64,000 nt of DNA from Macrocystis pyrifera (GCA_031763025.1 JASSKH010000009.1:5648512-5712511); one strand, 5' to 3'. Counted from the stretch's first letter, positions 38,313 through 50,529 are shown. A program made the numbers and translations. Notes: generated by a model from the sequence alone, not told the origin.

Positions 38313-41300
38313 ATGATGCGCATCTCGATGCCTCTGGCGGGGATGGACCCGACGCGCAAGGTGGATGCGGACGGACGGGACCAAGCTGCCGAGAGAGCCT
38401 TCCGAATGCTGAGTGAAGGCAAGCTAAACAAAATGCCGCTTGACTCACTATTATAAGCAGTACAACATCGATGAAAATTGCGAACATCCTGTCGTGATTA
38501 TTAGGCCGGGACCGGAGTGAATAGAAGGATGCCTTGCTACACCCGTGGGGCGGGGGCGGTGAGAGCCAGTGCCTCACCCCCCTTGCTCAGTGCTCGTGCG
38601 TCCCTTCCGGCCACGCGCAAGCTCGAGGGGAGGGGACCACCGTCGGGGAAGTCATGTCGCCGAAAAACTTGGCCCGTTCTAAAAAATAGAAAAACCAGCT
38701 CCGCCTTCCGGGAAAAATAACGATCGAACTCCATTGTACTTTTTGCTTTCTGCCTTTCCCCCTTTGTCTGGTCTGTGCCTTTGCTTGCTTGTCGGTCGCT
38801 TTTTTTCTTGTTGCCCTCTTGTGCCGGAACAGGAGAGTTGTTTTACGTCGAGACGGATCTCCACGAGGATACTCAAAACGCGAATCGCCACGACCACGGC
38901 CATCTCGGGGGCGTGTCCCTCGATGTCATCACCCAGTCCATGACCGCGCGAAAGCCGGGGCAGACCTTGAAGCCGGAGTCGATCGCGGAGACGGAGGCCA
39001 CTTCGAGAAGCTCATCCCAAGACTCCGGAAACACGGACAACAACAGCTGGCCACCGTGCCCGCAAGGGACATACTCCGCTCGGGCTGAGGTGTCCGCCCC
39101 CGACCCGTTCGCCCCGAAAATATCCCTCAAAGAGGCCTGCGAGTGGGACTTCTCCAAGCTCGAGGACTCCGGCATGGAGCGTCAATCCCGCGAGCGCTCG
39201 TTCTCCGAGCCCCAGCTTCACCGGTGCCTGAACCAGCAGCAACAGCGGGTCCCGCAAATCCAGAGGATGGAGTGGTTCACCCCTCCCGGACACCTCCCCA
39301 GGGATCACCATCACTTGGGCACGGTGGTAGAAGGCAACGCTTCCGCCACTGCCGGTGCCTTCGGCCGCAGCAACGGCGGTTCCCGGCGATCCCACTGGCT
39401 GAGCTCGGGGTGGAGTCAGCGCTTCCGCGAGAACGAATCGGACGGCGACATGTGCGCGCGGACAGCGATCAGCGTACAGAGAGCCTGGGGCTTTCTGTTC
39501 GGAGGAGGTGCTTTCAAGAACCACGGGACGGTTGAGGACGTACGTCGACACCTCTCCTCGTGCACATCGACAAAAACCTTCGAGGTGTCTTCGAGCGAGT
39601 GCGACCGGGACGCACTGGCGAGGCTCGGGGTGGTGCCGGATACGCACCACGGCCTGGGGGGTGCTGCATCGATGACGTTCACCATGCACATCGCGGGGCA
39701 CCGGTGAGTTCCATCATCGCAGAGGGGGGAGAGGAAGAGGGAGGGTCCAATGGCGACATATCATCGCAAGAGCTACCGATTTGGCCGTAAATATAAGTGT
39801 CGATTTGGTAATATGCTTTTCATCGAAATGATCCTTATATTTACGAACAGACACGTAGCTTTTTGCTCGTTTTGCTCCGTTTTGCTCGATGTTCGTATTC
39901 ATTTTGAAGTTTTGAGTTTTCTCAGCTGGTAGGCACTCGTACCTGGTACTCGCATCTTCATTTCGTTTGTTTGTTCGTGCGCATCAAATTGAAGCTATGA
40001 GTTCGTCGATCAGAACTTTCACTTTCGAACTTTCAACTCAAGCACGCTCTTCCTGACTGACGTCCGCCTTTTCCAAGATGATGTTCTGCCCCCCTCTCCC
40101 CTCTCCGGTCTCCTTTTGCTGCAGTGTGCGTGCACTGACTGCTGTTGCGCCTCCTGTAATGCTGTAGTATTTATAGTACGTACGAGTACGAGTACGAGTA
40201 GTGCGTCGAAAGACAGTTCGAAAATTTCGTTCGAACGTCGCCCGTGTTTCGTCTATCGTATACCTGGTACATTATTTCATTGATTCTTGTCAGGCGCGCG
40301 CCCTCGCCTCACCCCGCCGGTCGCGAAGCACAGGAGGAACCGTTGCGCCGCCGCGTATTTTATGAAATCGTACCAGTAGAACACATTCTCCCGCCCGTCA
40401 TCCGCCATCATTCCGCCTGTGGCAGGCAGTGGCGGCCGTTTACCCGGAAAATGACCGTTCGTTGATCACCGTGAAGTGTTATTAATATATACCAGGTATA
40501 GAATACGCGCGCTCGGTTTATCACAATAATTGTAAAATTAGGTAAAAATGGAATATAGACGAGGCGTATTACGCAGCTTGCAAAGTTGAGTATCAACTAT
40601 TTAATCAGTCGGACTCACAGCTGACGTATTTCAAAATTTATAAAATAAATATATAGTACAGAGTAGTTCAGTTTACTACAGCAGCAGTGCACAGCAAGTG
40701 AAAACCTCATCGACATCAACCCTGCCTGGGTCTGCCGCGCCTGTCCGCAGTACGTACGTACGCATCGTGTTTTTTTTTAATACTACTTTCCAGTCGGTTT
40801 TGCTTGTTTTATTTTGGGGCGGGGGGGCAGAAAGAAAAAGGACGCCTTTTTTTTATGATGAGAAAGATGTGCGGGTGTTGCTTCTCTACTACTGCTGTCA
40901 ATATTTATAGCCATCATCCAGGGCAGCAGTCCAGCACGTACGTAGCTTCACGTACCGGTATATATTACGTAGCGAGAGCCATTTTTCGTTGTATACCCCC
41001 CCCCCCCCCCCCGGCCGTCTTTTTCACGTGTGAAGAACACCGTACGCGCGTATCCAGACACAGACACCTACCTCCAGGACAGATTGCAGAGCAGAGTACT
41101 CTAAAATACCCGGTATATTCTTGTTCTGTCTTGTGTCATAATGTTTTACGACGGACGGTACCAAAACGACTACTTTTGTTTGCGCCAACAACACACGACC
41201 CACGACGAAAGAAACCAGTCTTGACGCCAAAGCGAGCCACCACACGACGCTGCTGTGGCACTATTCGTACGAAAAACATTTGACTCGTGCTGAGCAATGC

Positions 41301-43215
41301 AAGACGCAACAATCGTATAAACAAAACTACGACTACTCGTACTACTGCTGTGCTGTACACCTGATACCAGGTAGTTATCAATTGTATAGTATTAATCGTA
41401 CGTACTAGTACTCCTATTAATAGCACAGAACGAAGCAAAAACGCACAGAACTCGATCGAACACCAGCACTGGAACTAATTATTATGGTTCTCGTATTACC
41501 GTGCTTTGCACTTTCCACGCACGGGCTTCTTCTCTGCTCCCGCTTGCGTCCCAACATGTTTCCATACGTACGTATCGCTTCGCATCTCCTCTCTTGTTCC
41601 TCGTCATCAACATCCACGCTAACTTCAACCCCCCCCCCCGCCCCCCCCTGCCGCACTCCGCGCCCCCCCTCCAGTGTGATCTCCACCGTCCTGGGAACGC
41701 ACGCCGAATTCGAGGTACGGCTGAAGGGTGGCGGTCGCAGATGGTCCCGATGGCAGCGATTCTCTAAGTTCAAGATGATCGCGTCCTGCGTGGGGAACGA
41801 CGAGCAGGCAACGAAGGCGTGGAATCGCGTCTTGCTGGCCAAGCCGCACTACCGTTGCCTCGAACCGGCCTACTTGGCGCAGAAGTGCAACCTCCTTGAA
41901 GCGGTGAGTAGTTAGCCTGGTGAGGGCGTAGAATACAGCAGTACCTCGTTGGTCAGGCTGTGCTCAGTAGTGTTTTTTTCAGTGCCGGTTGCTCGCTCGT
42001 ATAGCGACCGTGACGTGGCCTACTGGGCACAGATGGTGTTCACCAGCAGTCTCCTACGAGCGTGCAGAGTAGACTAAGTGCGGGTGGCCGCTATGATATC
42101 GTGCCGGTATAGTTGACGAGCGCTTGCTTGCCTTCCTGCACTTCAGTCGAAGGGGATCGCTACTACGGGGAACCGTAGTATATAGGACCTAATATTGTTA
42201 GTAAAAAATAAGGGAATATATAGGTTTTTGGTATTTACCGTAGGTCCTATTTACTATGGCCCCCCGCAATATTACTCTACTGGTATTGTGTTGTACGTAA
42301 AACCGTCTGTTTGATGTAGCAGTCGTCCGTCGCATGTGTGTCTTTTCTATTGCTTTATTACGTACCTGGTACAAGTCTAAAGTACTATTATTACGGGGGA
42401 CCATCATACATAACTGGTAGTAAATAGGACTAAATATTGCTACTAAAAATACGAAAATATACAGGTTTTTATGTGCACCGTAGGTCCTATTAACTAAGGT
42501 CCCCCGCAATAGTTGCCAACCTTTTTTTTTTTCTTTAAAGGTTTATGTGCTGCCTCAATTTTCACCTTTTTACCGGTAAGGGTGCGACTATTCAACCATT
42601 GACGGCCGGAAACACCATAACATTCTCACATGGTCACAAGTACGTACCACTCTGTCCCAATACATAAGAATCGGTTTTAGACTAATGTTCCAACCGAACG
42701 GTGCCTATATTTCGGGACAGAGTGGTATGAAACAAGAAAAACGAAACTCTCACGAACTTTTGGCCTACTTTCGGCTCTTTCAGTTTGACTCGTGTTTTTT
42801 TTCTAATTTAATTTAAGGGCCCATCTTATCGAGGACTTTCGGTTCTTTCAATTTGACTAGATAGTTTTTTTTTCTAATTTAATTTACGAACGAAATTTAG
42901 TGTTCCCCGTTAAGATGGGCTGTTACTGCTGTTCCGTGGTAATATCCGGTGCAGTATTCGTCAGGTATTAAAGGAAAAGGCGTTGCCTTTGCTTTTTTTT
43001 TGTTTTCTGCGTTGGTTGGAGGGTCTGGGCATTTTGATGTTGTTGTTGTTGCGCTTCACCGCCCACCGCACGAGCAAATAGTGCCTGTGGATACCACGGA
43101 GCACAGCAGCACCGGCAGTGCACACAACCAATGCTGCTGCTGCTGTAGCGTTATATAGCACAGCAGTTATAACTTGTTCCCAGGTCTGCCACATCCCCTA
43201 CATATCTATCCCCTA

Positions 43216-43253
<38 letters not shown>

Positions 43254-44085
43254 CATCACTTTTACTTTCCAGCCCACTCGTAGGAGGTTTTACCCTCGAC
43301 GATCTTCTGGACAAGCCGTGGTCACAGGTGTCGTCCCTTCTCCCCCCCGGTACGTGCCTTTAGTTTTTATCGCGCATAGGGTTCAGCATTCCCAATGCTC
43401 GTCGATTTTCATCGAATGTACAGCTAACTCACGCTCTCGCGCTTTCCGCTAATCAATTTTATGCAAGAAAAAGTCCCTATGAGCATGCACTCGGCGAGAC
43501 TCGAACTCACGAAATTGATCTTGATAGGCTCGCGGACCACCTACCAAGCCACCGGGACGTGGGGGGGGGGCACGACACTTTTTTTTTTCCTTTCCTTTTT
43601 TTTTCTCATTCATTTTTTTTTTCTTCTTTTGTTTTCTCTTTCATAGAATGTGTGTCGTCCCTGTCGTTTCGAAGACGATGAACAGCGGTGTGAAACATGG
43701 CATTGCCCTTTTGTCCGAAGACACCTATTGATACCTATACCTGATGTCAATATACCAGAGGGGGTGTTATTTATCATACCAGGTATATCCGACAAATCGA
43801 GTGAGCGAGTGATATCATAGTGCCTCCTCCTTTTTTTGTGTTCTTGTTTGTTACTCACGTTTTTATATACCAGATATTTGTATTTTCGCTCGCGTGGGTG
43901 GGTGCGTGCGTGCGTGCATTGCGTGGTGCAGGCTTGTTATTTGATTTCGATTGATTCAACATGCCGTTATATTATTCATACGCGTAGCCTTTTCGAACAG
44001 TTTTGGACGTGTCGAAGTTCTCGAGTCGAGTGCTGTGTGCGGCGCCATCGTCCGTGCTGGGGTTGCAGCGTTATTGCGTTATTGT

Positions 44086-44130
<45 letters not shown>

Positions 44131-47100
44131 CCTACAGGCAGTATACCCAGGTATCATATTTCGTTGACAGCAGGGCGCGGGGCGGCCACAAACAAGCCTT
44201 TTTTTTTACCAACCGCGCTCTCCCTTTTTTTAATGACGAAAGCAATTGAAATTTCACTTGGGGCGTTGTAAAACGGTTGACTGAAGTCACGCCGACTTCG
44301 AACTCCACTCTCGCACTATTAATAGTACGGGCACGTGGTAAATGTTATTAAATATTGTTAGTAAAATAAGGAAATTTATAGGTTTTTATGTGTACCGTAG
44401 GTCCTATTTACTATGGTCCTCCGTAATTTAGTATTTAATAGTAATATTAATGAACGTTGTTGTTTGTTGTTGTTCTCGCGTACGTTTGTTGTAACTCATA
44501 TTAATAGCCACGATACAATGCAGTGTTAATAGTAGTAGTACGTATGAACAGTATACATGATAACTGAAGCACGTCTACACCTCAGTGAGACAGAACACAA
44601 AAAAGGTGAGATCCGCGCACGTACGTATCAGGTACATGCGGTTACGCTATTAATAGACGTACGACTCGCCACAGAAACCGAGAAGACCGACCGCATACTA
44701 CCCAGAAAAAATAGACAGAAATGAAACAAAACAACTCGACGCCGAAAAATCGAAATCGAAATCGAAACGAGTATGGGATTCCTTACCATTCCCTCCTCCG
44801 TCGTCACCTCTGAACGGTGAATTCTGACTCCCACTGCTGTTGCTGTTTTTTTTTTTGTTTTTTTTTTTTTTTTCATCATCACTTTTACTTTCCAGCCCAC
44901 TCGTAGGAGGTTTTTACCCTCGACGATCTTCTAGACAAGCCGTGGTCACAGGTGTCGTCCCTTCTCCCCCCCGGTACGTGCCTTTAGTTTTTATCGCGCA
45001 TAGGGTTCAGCATTCCCACTGCTCGTCGATTTTCATCGAATGTGCAGCTAACTCACGCTCTCGCGCTTTCCGCTAATCAATTTTATGCAAGAAAAAGTCC
45101 CTATGAGCATGCACTCGGTGAGACTTGAATTCACGAAATTGATCTTGATAGGCTCGCGGACCACCTACCAAGCCACCGGGGACGCCGGTTACATACTATT
45201 AATTCTGTTCTTAATATTATTATTAATAGTACGAACTGCTGTCTGTTGCCTGTGCGTGTACAGCAGTAGTAGTCGTCCCTCTATACTACGTATATTACAG
45301 TATGTAGTGTAGCCCGCCATGATACAACACAGAGATACGATATGGTGGTATCAGTATTGTCAGTTGTAGCTCATACCTGCACTACAAAAGGGACCACTAT
45401 TAATAATGACACTATCAATACTAGAAGCAGTACAGCAGTCTACCTGGCATGTATGATAAAAGACTGACTTTCCCCTAAATGTGTGTCCACCAGCCACAAA
45501 GTAATGCAGTCCTACCACATCGATTTGAGACGATCGGATAACAGCCGGGGATGAGATGATGGCCATATATCATATCCTATCAATAGAAGCGGAAAAACTT
45601 CACGAACACGATTATCTAGCTTTTAAAGGACCTCTGTCAGTCGAGCCATCGGCGAGAAACGCAGACCCCCGACAGGATGATGGAGAAACTCCCCACCACG
45701 TGTCGCTTCAAGTTTTTTTCCGCTTTTCGACAAGCTCAAGACATACCATGAGATTTGGCACGCATGGTCATGGCCGTGGATGGCCATGCCATCCTGCCAT
45801 CCCGGCTTGTCTGACTGCCTCTTTGGTGGCGGGGCTGGTGACGTGGATCGGTGGACACACATTTCCGAGGGGTAGTTGACCTTTTATTTATAGTATGACT
45901 AGTCCCGTTTTGGGGACAAATTACTTGGAATTAGTGTAGTTTGTCCCGAAAGCGGGACTGCGGTCGGTCGGTCCTATCAATAGAACAGAGAAGGGTCGTG
46001 CAATGTCCATTCCAGCCTTGGTTTTTCTACGTTTGTTTGACGCCATGCTGTGCAGTGTGCAGGTAGGCTACCTCAGCTGCGTACGTAGCCTTCCAGCTGT
46101 CCTGTGATTGATTGTAGCTTGCCAGGTTTATGGGTGTGCAAGTAAAAGCCTGTCTATGCATCGCGTTTTATGTACCGCGGGGCGTTCGGTATCTGTTCGT
46201 AGATTACCTCTCTGGTGTTGAAAGAATCGAGCTGTGTGTGCCGTTCTTTTTTTTTCCCGTCGACATCGAGCACAACCAGTGTCCGTGCCGATTGTTCAAT
46301 CTTCAATCCTCAGAGAGAGAGATACTCGTACGTAGGATCGTAGTAATTAGGACCCGCCGCACACACAAAAAAATATACACTCCGTTATTTTTACGAGGCA
46401 TATTTGGTCCTGATTATATACTATGTTGCCCCGTAATTTCGGGGGGCCTTAGAGTAAATAGGACCTACGGTGCACACTAAGACCTGTATATTTACGCATT
46501 TTTCCTGACAATGTTTGGTCCTATTAGCAAATAGGACCTACGGTGCGCACTAAAACCTGTATATTTACGCATTTTTACTGACAATGTTTGGTCCTGTTTA
46601 CTACGGTCCCCCGTAATAGTGAAAACTCGTACGAAGAGAGACATAAGCTCTACAGACTGGGGTCACGAAACTTGGACACCGCAGAGATAGTAGTACAGCA
46701 GTACATCGTTGTGCGGTGAGCAGAGTGCACAATGCACGACCACGGAGACAAAACTGGATACGACAGGCAAGCACAACATACACATGCTGTTGCTGTTGCT
46801 GTTTATAGCGCGCGTTGATTGAGAGAACCATCGAAAAAAACAACGAAAATAAATCGAATCGAAACGTACCTGTGATCATGTGGATGTGTGTACTCCGGCG
46901 GCTTGGTGTATTAATACGTAGGTGGTCCGCGTGCCTATCACGATCAATTTCGTGGGCTCGAGTCTCACCGAGTGCATGCTCGTACGGGACGGATTTTTTC
47001 TTGCATAAAAAGTTGATCAGCGGAAAGCGCGAGAGCGTGAGTTAGCTAGATTCGATGAAAATCGACGAGCAGTGGGAATGCTGAACCCTACGTACGTATG

Positions 47101-47568
47101 CGCGATAAAAAATAAAGCCCCGTACCGGGGGGGTGGAGAAGGGACGACACCTGTGACCACGGCTTGTCTAGAAGATCGCTGAGCATAAAACCTCCTACCC
47201 GGTACCAGTTATAGACTGGAAAGTAAAAGTAATGCTTAACAATATATAAATAAAGAATGATAACAGCGGTCAGCAGTTCGGAAGAAAAAAACATGGAACT
47301 GCTGTGTGATGTGTGATGCTTGGTATCCCATTAACTGTACCATTCGCCGCATGTCGCTCGCAGCGTTAGAGCCGGCCTATTTATGAAGCAAACACCGCTG
47401 AACTAGCCCCGCATCTTATTTTCCCCTCTCGCCCCCGGCTCCTCCTTTGTCTGCCCGCCTGCCCGCAATCCACCGCTGGTTGCCATGGTATTACTGCAGT
47501 TCCTTCAGCAGGTGATGTTCGCGATGCCAACGCCGGCGCTGTTGATCCACTTCGTCAGCCGTAAGTGA
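38313..47568 (+). CDS. PX-domain (phosphoinositide-binding) protein
   Basis: Four exons: 38313-38412, 38833-39703, 41675-41903 and 47500-47568; phases 1/1, 2/2 and 0/0 all agree, with GTGAAG, GTGAGT and GTGAGT donors. Exon 1 starts MMRISMPLAGMDPTRK. Exon 2 (~290 codons) is Ser/His/Gln-rich and probably disordered until MTFTMHIAGHR. Exons 3-4 hold a PX-like fold of ~95 residues: EFEVRLKGGGRRWSRWQRFS and KFKM (the R-F-S-x-F motif of PX), HYRCLEPAYLAQKCNLLEA, then FLQQVMFAMPTPALLIHFVS. PX proteins bind phosphatidylinositol phosphates on endosomal membranes. The predicted product is ~420 residues. The stop at 47566-47568 overlaps a perfect GTAAGT donor (AGCC|GTAAGT), so the gene may go on in an exon I cannot find. 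Intron 3 is 5.6 kb and full of transposons. Confidence 0.72.
39704..41674 (+). other. PX gene intron 2
   Basis: About 2 kb, AT-richer than the exons, with repeated ACGTACG and GGTACCAGG-like words and a C-run at 40997-41012. No dispersed element recognised. Confidence 0.5.
42161..42273. mobile_element. MITE family A copy 4
   Basis: Left TACTACGGGGAACCGTAGTA, interior TAGTAAAAAATAAGGGAATA, right TTTACTATGGCCCCCCGCAA. In PX intron 3. Confidence 0.85.
42388..42512. mobile_element. MITE family A copy 5
   Basis: Left TTATTACGGGGGACCATCAT with a short extra segment (ACATAACTGGTAG), right TTAACTAAGGTCCCCCGCAA. In PX intron 3. Confidence 0.85.
42643..42728. repeat. Palindromic repeat with TACCACTCTGTCCC ends
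   Basis: GTACCACTCTGTCCCAATAC at the left and TATATTTCGGGACAGAGTGG at the right form inverted ends about 85 bases apart. A related right end is at 56625-56650 (TATATTTCAGGACAGAGTGG). Confidence 0.6.
42765..42905. repeat. Tandem duplication, ~68-bp unit
   Basis: TTTCGGCTCTTTCAGTTTGA and TTTTTCTAATTTAATTTA are repeated as TTTCGGTTCTTTCAATTTGA and the same T-rich end. Confidence 0.7.
43216..43565 (-). mobile_element. tRNA-derived SINE (family D)
   Basis: Sense minus. Head CCCGGTGGCTTGGTAGGTGG (A box) and TCGTGAGTTCGAGTCTCGCC (B box), then GAGTGCATGCTCATAGGGAC, a body, GTGGGCTGGAAAGTAAAAGT and a poly-A tail (plus-strand T-run at 43219-43250). The head looks like a complete Pol III promoter. Confidence 0.88.
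44089..44130. repeat. (CAG)n microsatellite
   Basis: Thirteen near-perfect CAG units in PX intron 3. Confidence 0.95.
44315..44429. mobile_element. MITE family A copy 6
   Basis: Interior AATATTGTTAGTAAAATAAG and right end TTACTATGGTCCTCCGTAAT are clear; the left inverted repeat is mostly lost. Confidence 0.7.
44845..45185 (-). mobile_element. tRNA-derived SINE (family D)
   Basis: Almost identical to the copy at 43216-43565: head GTCCCCGGTGGCTTGGTAGG at the right, B box GTGAATTCAAGTCTCACCGA, tail of T-runs on the plus strand (44846-44872). The close match suggests recent activity. Confidence 0.88.
45899..45963. repeat. Small palindromic repeat with AGTCCCG ends
   Basis: AGTCCCGTTTTGGGGACAAA ... 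TTTGTCCCGAAAGCGGGACT, inverted ends around a short centre; kin of 17520-17595. Confidence 0.6.
46333..46438. mobile_element. MITE family A copy 7 (diverged)
   Basis: GATCGTAGTAATTAGGACCC at the left, ATATTTGGTCCTGATTATAT and TGTTGCCCCGTAATTTC at the right. It abuts copy 8. Confidence 0.65.
46437..46619. mobile_element. MITE family A copy 8 with internal tandem duplication
   Basis: The block AAATAGGACCTACGGTGC ... GCATTTTTCCTGACAATGTTTG occurs twice (46456-46529 and 46530-46603), between one left end (GGGGGGCCTTAGAGTAAATA) and one right end (CTACGGTCCCCCGTAATAG). Confidence 0.8.
46903..47255 (+). mobile_element. tRNA-derived SINE (family D)
   Basis: Head near CGGCGGCTTGGTGT with a short insert, GGTGGTCCGCGTGCCTATCA, B box GTGGGCTCGAGTCTCACCGA, body, then GACTGGAAAGTAAAAGTAAT and an A-rich tail. 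In PX intron 3. Confidence 0.82.
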
Positions 47569-47633
47569 GGCATGAAAGAGCCTGCCTGGGAAGGAAGGAA
47601 CCAAGCGGGGGGGAGGCGGGGGGGGGGGTTAGA

Positions 47634-47835
47634 GGAGGAGGAGGAGGAGGAGGAGGGGGGAGGGGGCAGACCAGAAAATACGGAAATAACGCTAGTGAGT
47701 CTGCGGCCGGCTTCTAACTTCGATGATGCGGCGGTGCTCACCAAACACCGCCGCCGCCGCTGCTCCTGCTGCTGCTGCTGCTGCTGCTGGCTGCCGTTTC
47801 TGGTGCTGCTGCTGCTTCTGCTGGATGCTGTTTTT

Positions 47836-47878
<43 letters not shown>

Positions 47879-47880
47879 AC
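47634..47880. repeat. GAG and CTG microsatellites
   Basis: GAG run at 47632-47655. Two long CTG/GCT runs (47762-47790, 47835-47878) separated by a GCCGTTTCTGGTGC spacer. Just downstream of the last PX exon. Confidence 0.9.
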
Positions 47881-49560
47881 ATCGGGTGTATATTGATACC
47901 GCTGCAACGAAACTACATAGCAGATAGCAGAGTACATACGGAGGCGGAGAGAGATCTGCCTGCCACTCGGCTGCGGCTGTATTCCGGCGGTTTCATCACA
48001 AAATTCCGCCATTGGCATAAATAAAAAAACACGGCAGCACCAACGAGCAAGCAGCACACACCCTTGCGCTGACGCACACCCGCTATTCAGCAAGGGTGTC
48101 ATGCGACCGTTTTTTCTGATGACAAGCGACGGGCGGAGCGGGGCGGAGCGGGGCGGGGCGAACACAAAAAACGCCGGCCAGGGGAGGGGAGGGGAGGGGG
48201 GACAGGGGAGCTGCGATTGTCATGGAAGAAAGGGGCGGGACTTTCGGCCGCACGTCTGGTCTAGGGCTCTTGAGCCCGGGTCGTGTTGCGCAAAGGTTTC
48301 TTGTGATCGCCTGACCCGACTTGGTGGCATTTGCTTTTGGTTTCAGAGCGAGTCGTGCTGCTGCTGTGTCTGCTGCTGTGTGTCTTTACGCGCGCGCTGC
48401 TGTATTTTTACTTTTTGTCAAGTATCTTGTTGTACGTTTTTTTTTTTTTTTTTTTGTTGTCTCCCGAGTTTTCGTTTCAAATATGCCCCGTCACCGGCGC
48501 CCAAAGCGAGTGGATCCAACAGCAATAACAGAAGGCAGCTGGTCCTCTTTGTTTCCCCCTGGCTTTTGCTAGATCTCGCCGGCTCCTGCCCGGGTCGGGT
48601 TGCCTCGTTGTCTTTCGTTCTTCTCTCTCTTGAGTTTTTGCAGACTCTCGAAGTGGTCATGTCAGCATTTCGAAGCCGTAACGATAGGCGCTCTGCTTTT
48701 CATGTTCGTTGCGTGAGAGACGCGCGGGGGAAACGAGACCACATACCAGGGAGATATTTCCAGACGGTCGGGTTTTATTTTTTTTGCTCTGTTTGGCGAG
48801 TGAATAGAAGGCTTTCTCTTTTGTGGCGCTCCTTCATGCACGAAGTATCACACCTCCCACATTGCTACTGTATATAACTCAGTCACCGATGACACATTTG
48901 GGGTGAAGGGAGTTGGGAGGGGGGGGAGGTCCCGGGGCGATATAAGGATGGCGATGAGTTGGGTCGTTAATTGCCCTTGGTCTGGCGGTGTACTGCTGGT
49001 GTGGTTGAAGCCATTTCTCGTCGGGAGATAGCCGAGTAACCAATAAATAATGAACATTTATCATAGACGGGGGAGGGGGGGTCATAAAAGGTCTAGAAGT
49101 ACCGTGCGGAGGCGGGGGGGGGGGAGGGGGAGGGGGGGGGGGGGGGGGGGGGGATACAAGGGAGAAGTTGGTGGTGTGGTGGTATCTATGCATGTTTTCC
49201 GGTCTCGTTTAGAATTCACTTGCCAAATGCGAGTATCGGACAGTCGTAGACCGAATTCTGCTGTGGAATTCGGAACAGCTCGACGGAAATCACGCCAGTG
49301 TCTCGGTCTACAGATAGAAGTCGAATAGTTCTTCGTTTGGTGGTTGTGGTGTGGTATTTGGAGGGCGAAGCTGGGGGGGGGGGGGGGGTGGGGTGGGGGG
49401 GGGGGGGGGGGGGGGGGGGGGGGGCGAGTTGCATGTTTTTGACAGCAATTTGGTACCCCCCGCCCCCCCCCCCCCTCCCCCCCCCCCCCCCCCCCCCCCC
49501 CCCCCGCTTATTGGTGTTGTCCGTTTTTGGACGACTAATATTTTCCCTTTTTTTGTCTGG
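47881..49560. other. Intergenic, no gene recognised
   Basis: G/C-run rich DNA with poly-T (48438-48455), G-runs near 49125-49153 and 49373-49423 and C-runs 49456-49505. Open frames here are low-complexity or Cys/Phe-rich and carry no domain I know. Confidence 0.5.
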
Positions 49561-49570
49561 GGCGGACAGC

Positions 49571-49729
49571 GTCTGCGGCCGGACTGATCTCAGAAAGGTA
49601 AAAGTGATCGCCAGCAAGCAGTTCAGTTCGGCCAACACTCCCGAGTAAGAAAACGGAGGGAGCGCCTTATCGATGAGGGCAGTCACGTTTTCATAAATTT
49701 GAAGATATCGAAGAGCTTTATCATACAGC
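49571..49729 (-). CDS. Orphan exon-like stretch, weakly MutS-like
   Basis: Minus strand reads ELYDKALRYLQIYENVTALI then DKALPPFSYSGVLAELNCLL and RSVRPQTL. The helical pattern ending VLAELNCLLA...RP recalls the lever/clamp end of MutS homologues (VLAELD-LL...YVRP). No clear donor follows and no companion exon (for example a Walker A exon) is seen nearby, so this may be one isolated exon, a pseudogene scrap or chance. Confidence 0.25.
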
Positions 49730-50339
49730 TCAAAGATGGGGTGTTTGTTGCTGTTGTTGTTGTAGTTGTTTTTTTTTTCCTTTTCTCTTGTTTGGGCGGA
49801 TGAAGGGGCGTGAGCTTGTCATGCCTGGTATTTAAAAGTGCTCTTTGATGGTGACTTGACTCTAAAAAGGGGCGATTGATTGGCCGATTGGTTGGTTGAT
49901 TGATGTTGAACTGCATTTTTGTAGACGGCATGATCACAACAGTTCTATCTTTCTTTTCCCTCCCCCTGCCCCCCCCCCCCCCCACATGTATGTTGTGTGC
50001 GTATGTCCTACTTTTACAAATGCGACATTAGTAGCTTTATTTATTTTTTTTGCTTGGTACGAGACTCTCTGCTGCCAAAGCAGCAGCAGCAGCTTGCTTT
50101 CTGCGGTGCTGTTGTTGCAGCAGAAGCACGTGCGCACCGTATGTTACCAATCGGCTTATCGACGAGTGTTGCACGTTTTATTTTTTATTGCTGGGGGGAG
50201 GAGGGGATGGTAGTGGGGTGCGATCTCTAGTAATCGGGTTGGTTTGAGGTACGAGTATGAGTAGTAGGCTATTAATAGAGAATTAAGACAAAAAAAACAA
50301 GAGGAAGCAGCGCAGGCGAATCGCTTTTTCGTATATGTT

Positions 50340-50529
50340 CGGATTTGGCGTGTTTTGTGTGTGTGTGTGTGTGTGTTTTTTGTTGTGCTTCCGTTTCCCT
50401 TCTCACCATTCGTTCCTGTTCGAGGTGCTGCTTATTATACTCGCTCTTACGTGATAGTAACTGGTTTTTCTTTTGGTCCTGCTTTGATTTTGTACTGCTG
50501 GTTCTGTTTGCGGCATGTTTTGCGCCGGG
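50340..50529. other. Left flank of the second gap
   Basis: (GT)n run at 50355-50376 and Cys/Phe/Leu-coding T-rich sequence. No element or gene recognised. Confidence 0.4.

Noticed and set aside
45556-45879. Open frame MMAIYHILSIEAEKLHEHDY and onward in PX intron 3
   Set aside because: No known motif and mixed composition; lies among SINEs and MITEs.
47544-49648. Continuation of the PX gene from a GTAAGT donor at 47560 to an exon near 49570-49648 (ending SSANTPE and a stop)
   Set aside because: The phase does not match and the downstream stretch has no PX-family similarity; kept only as an open question about the gene's end.
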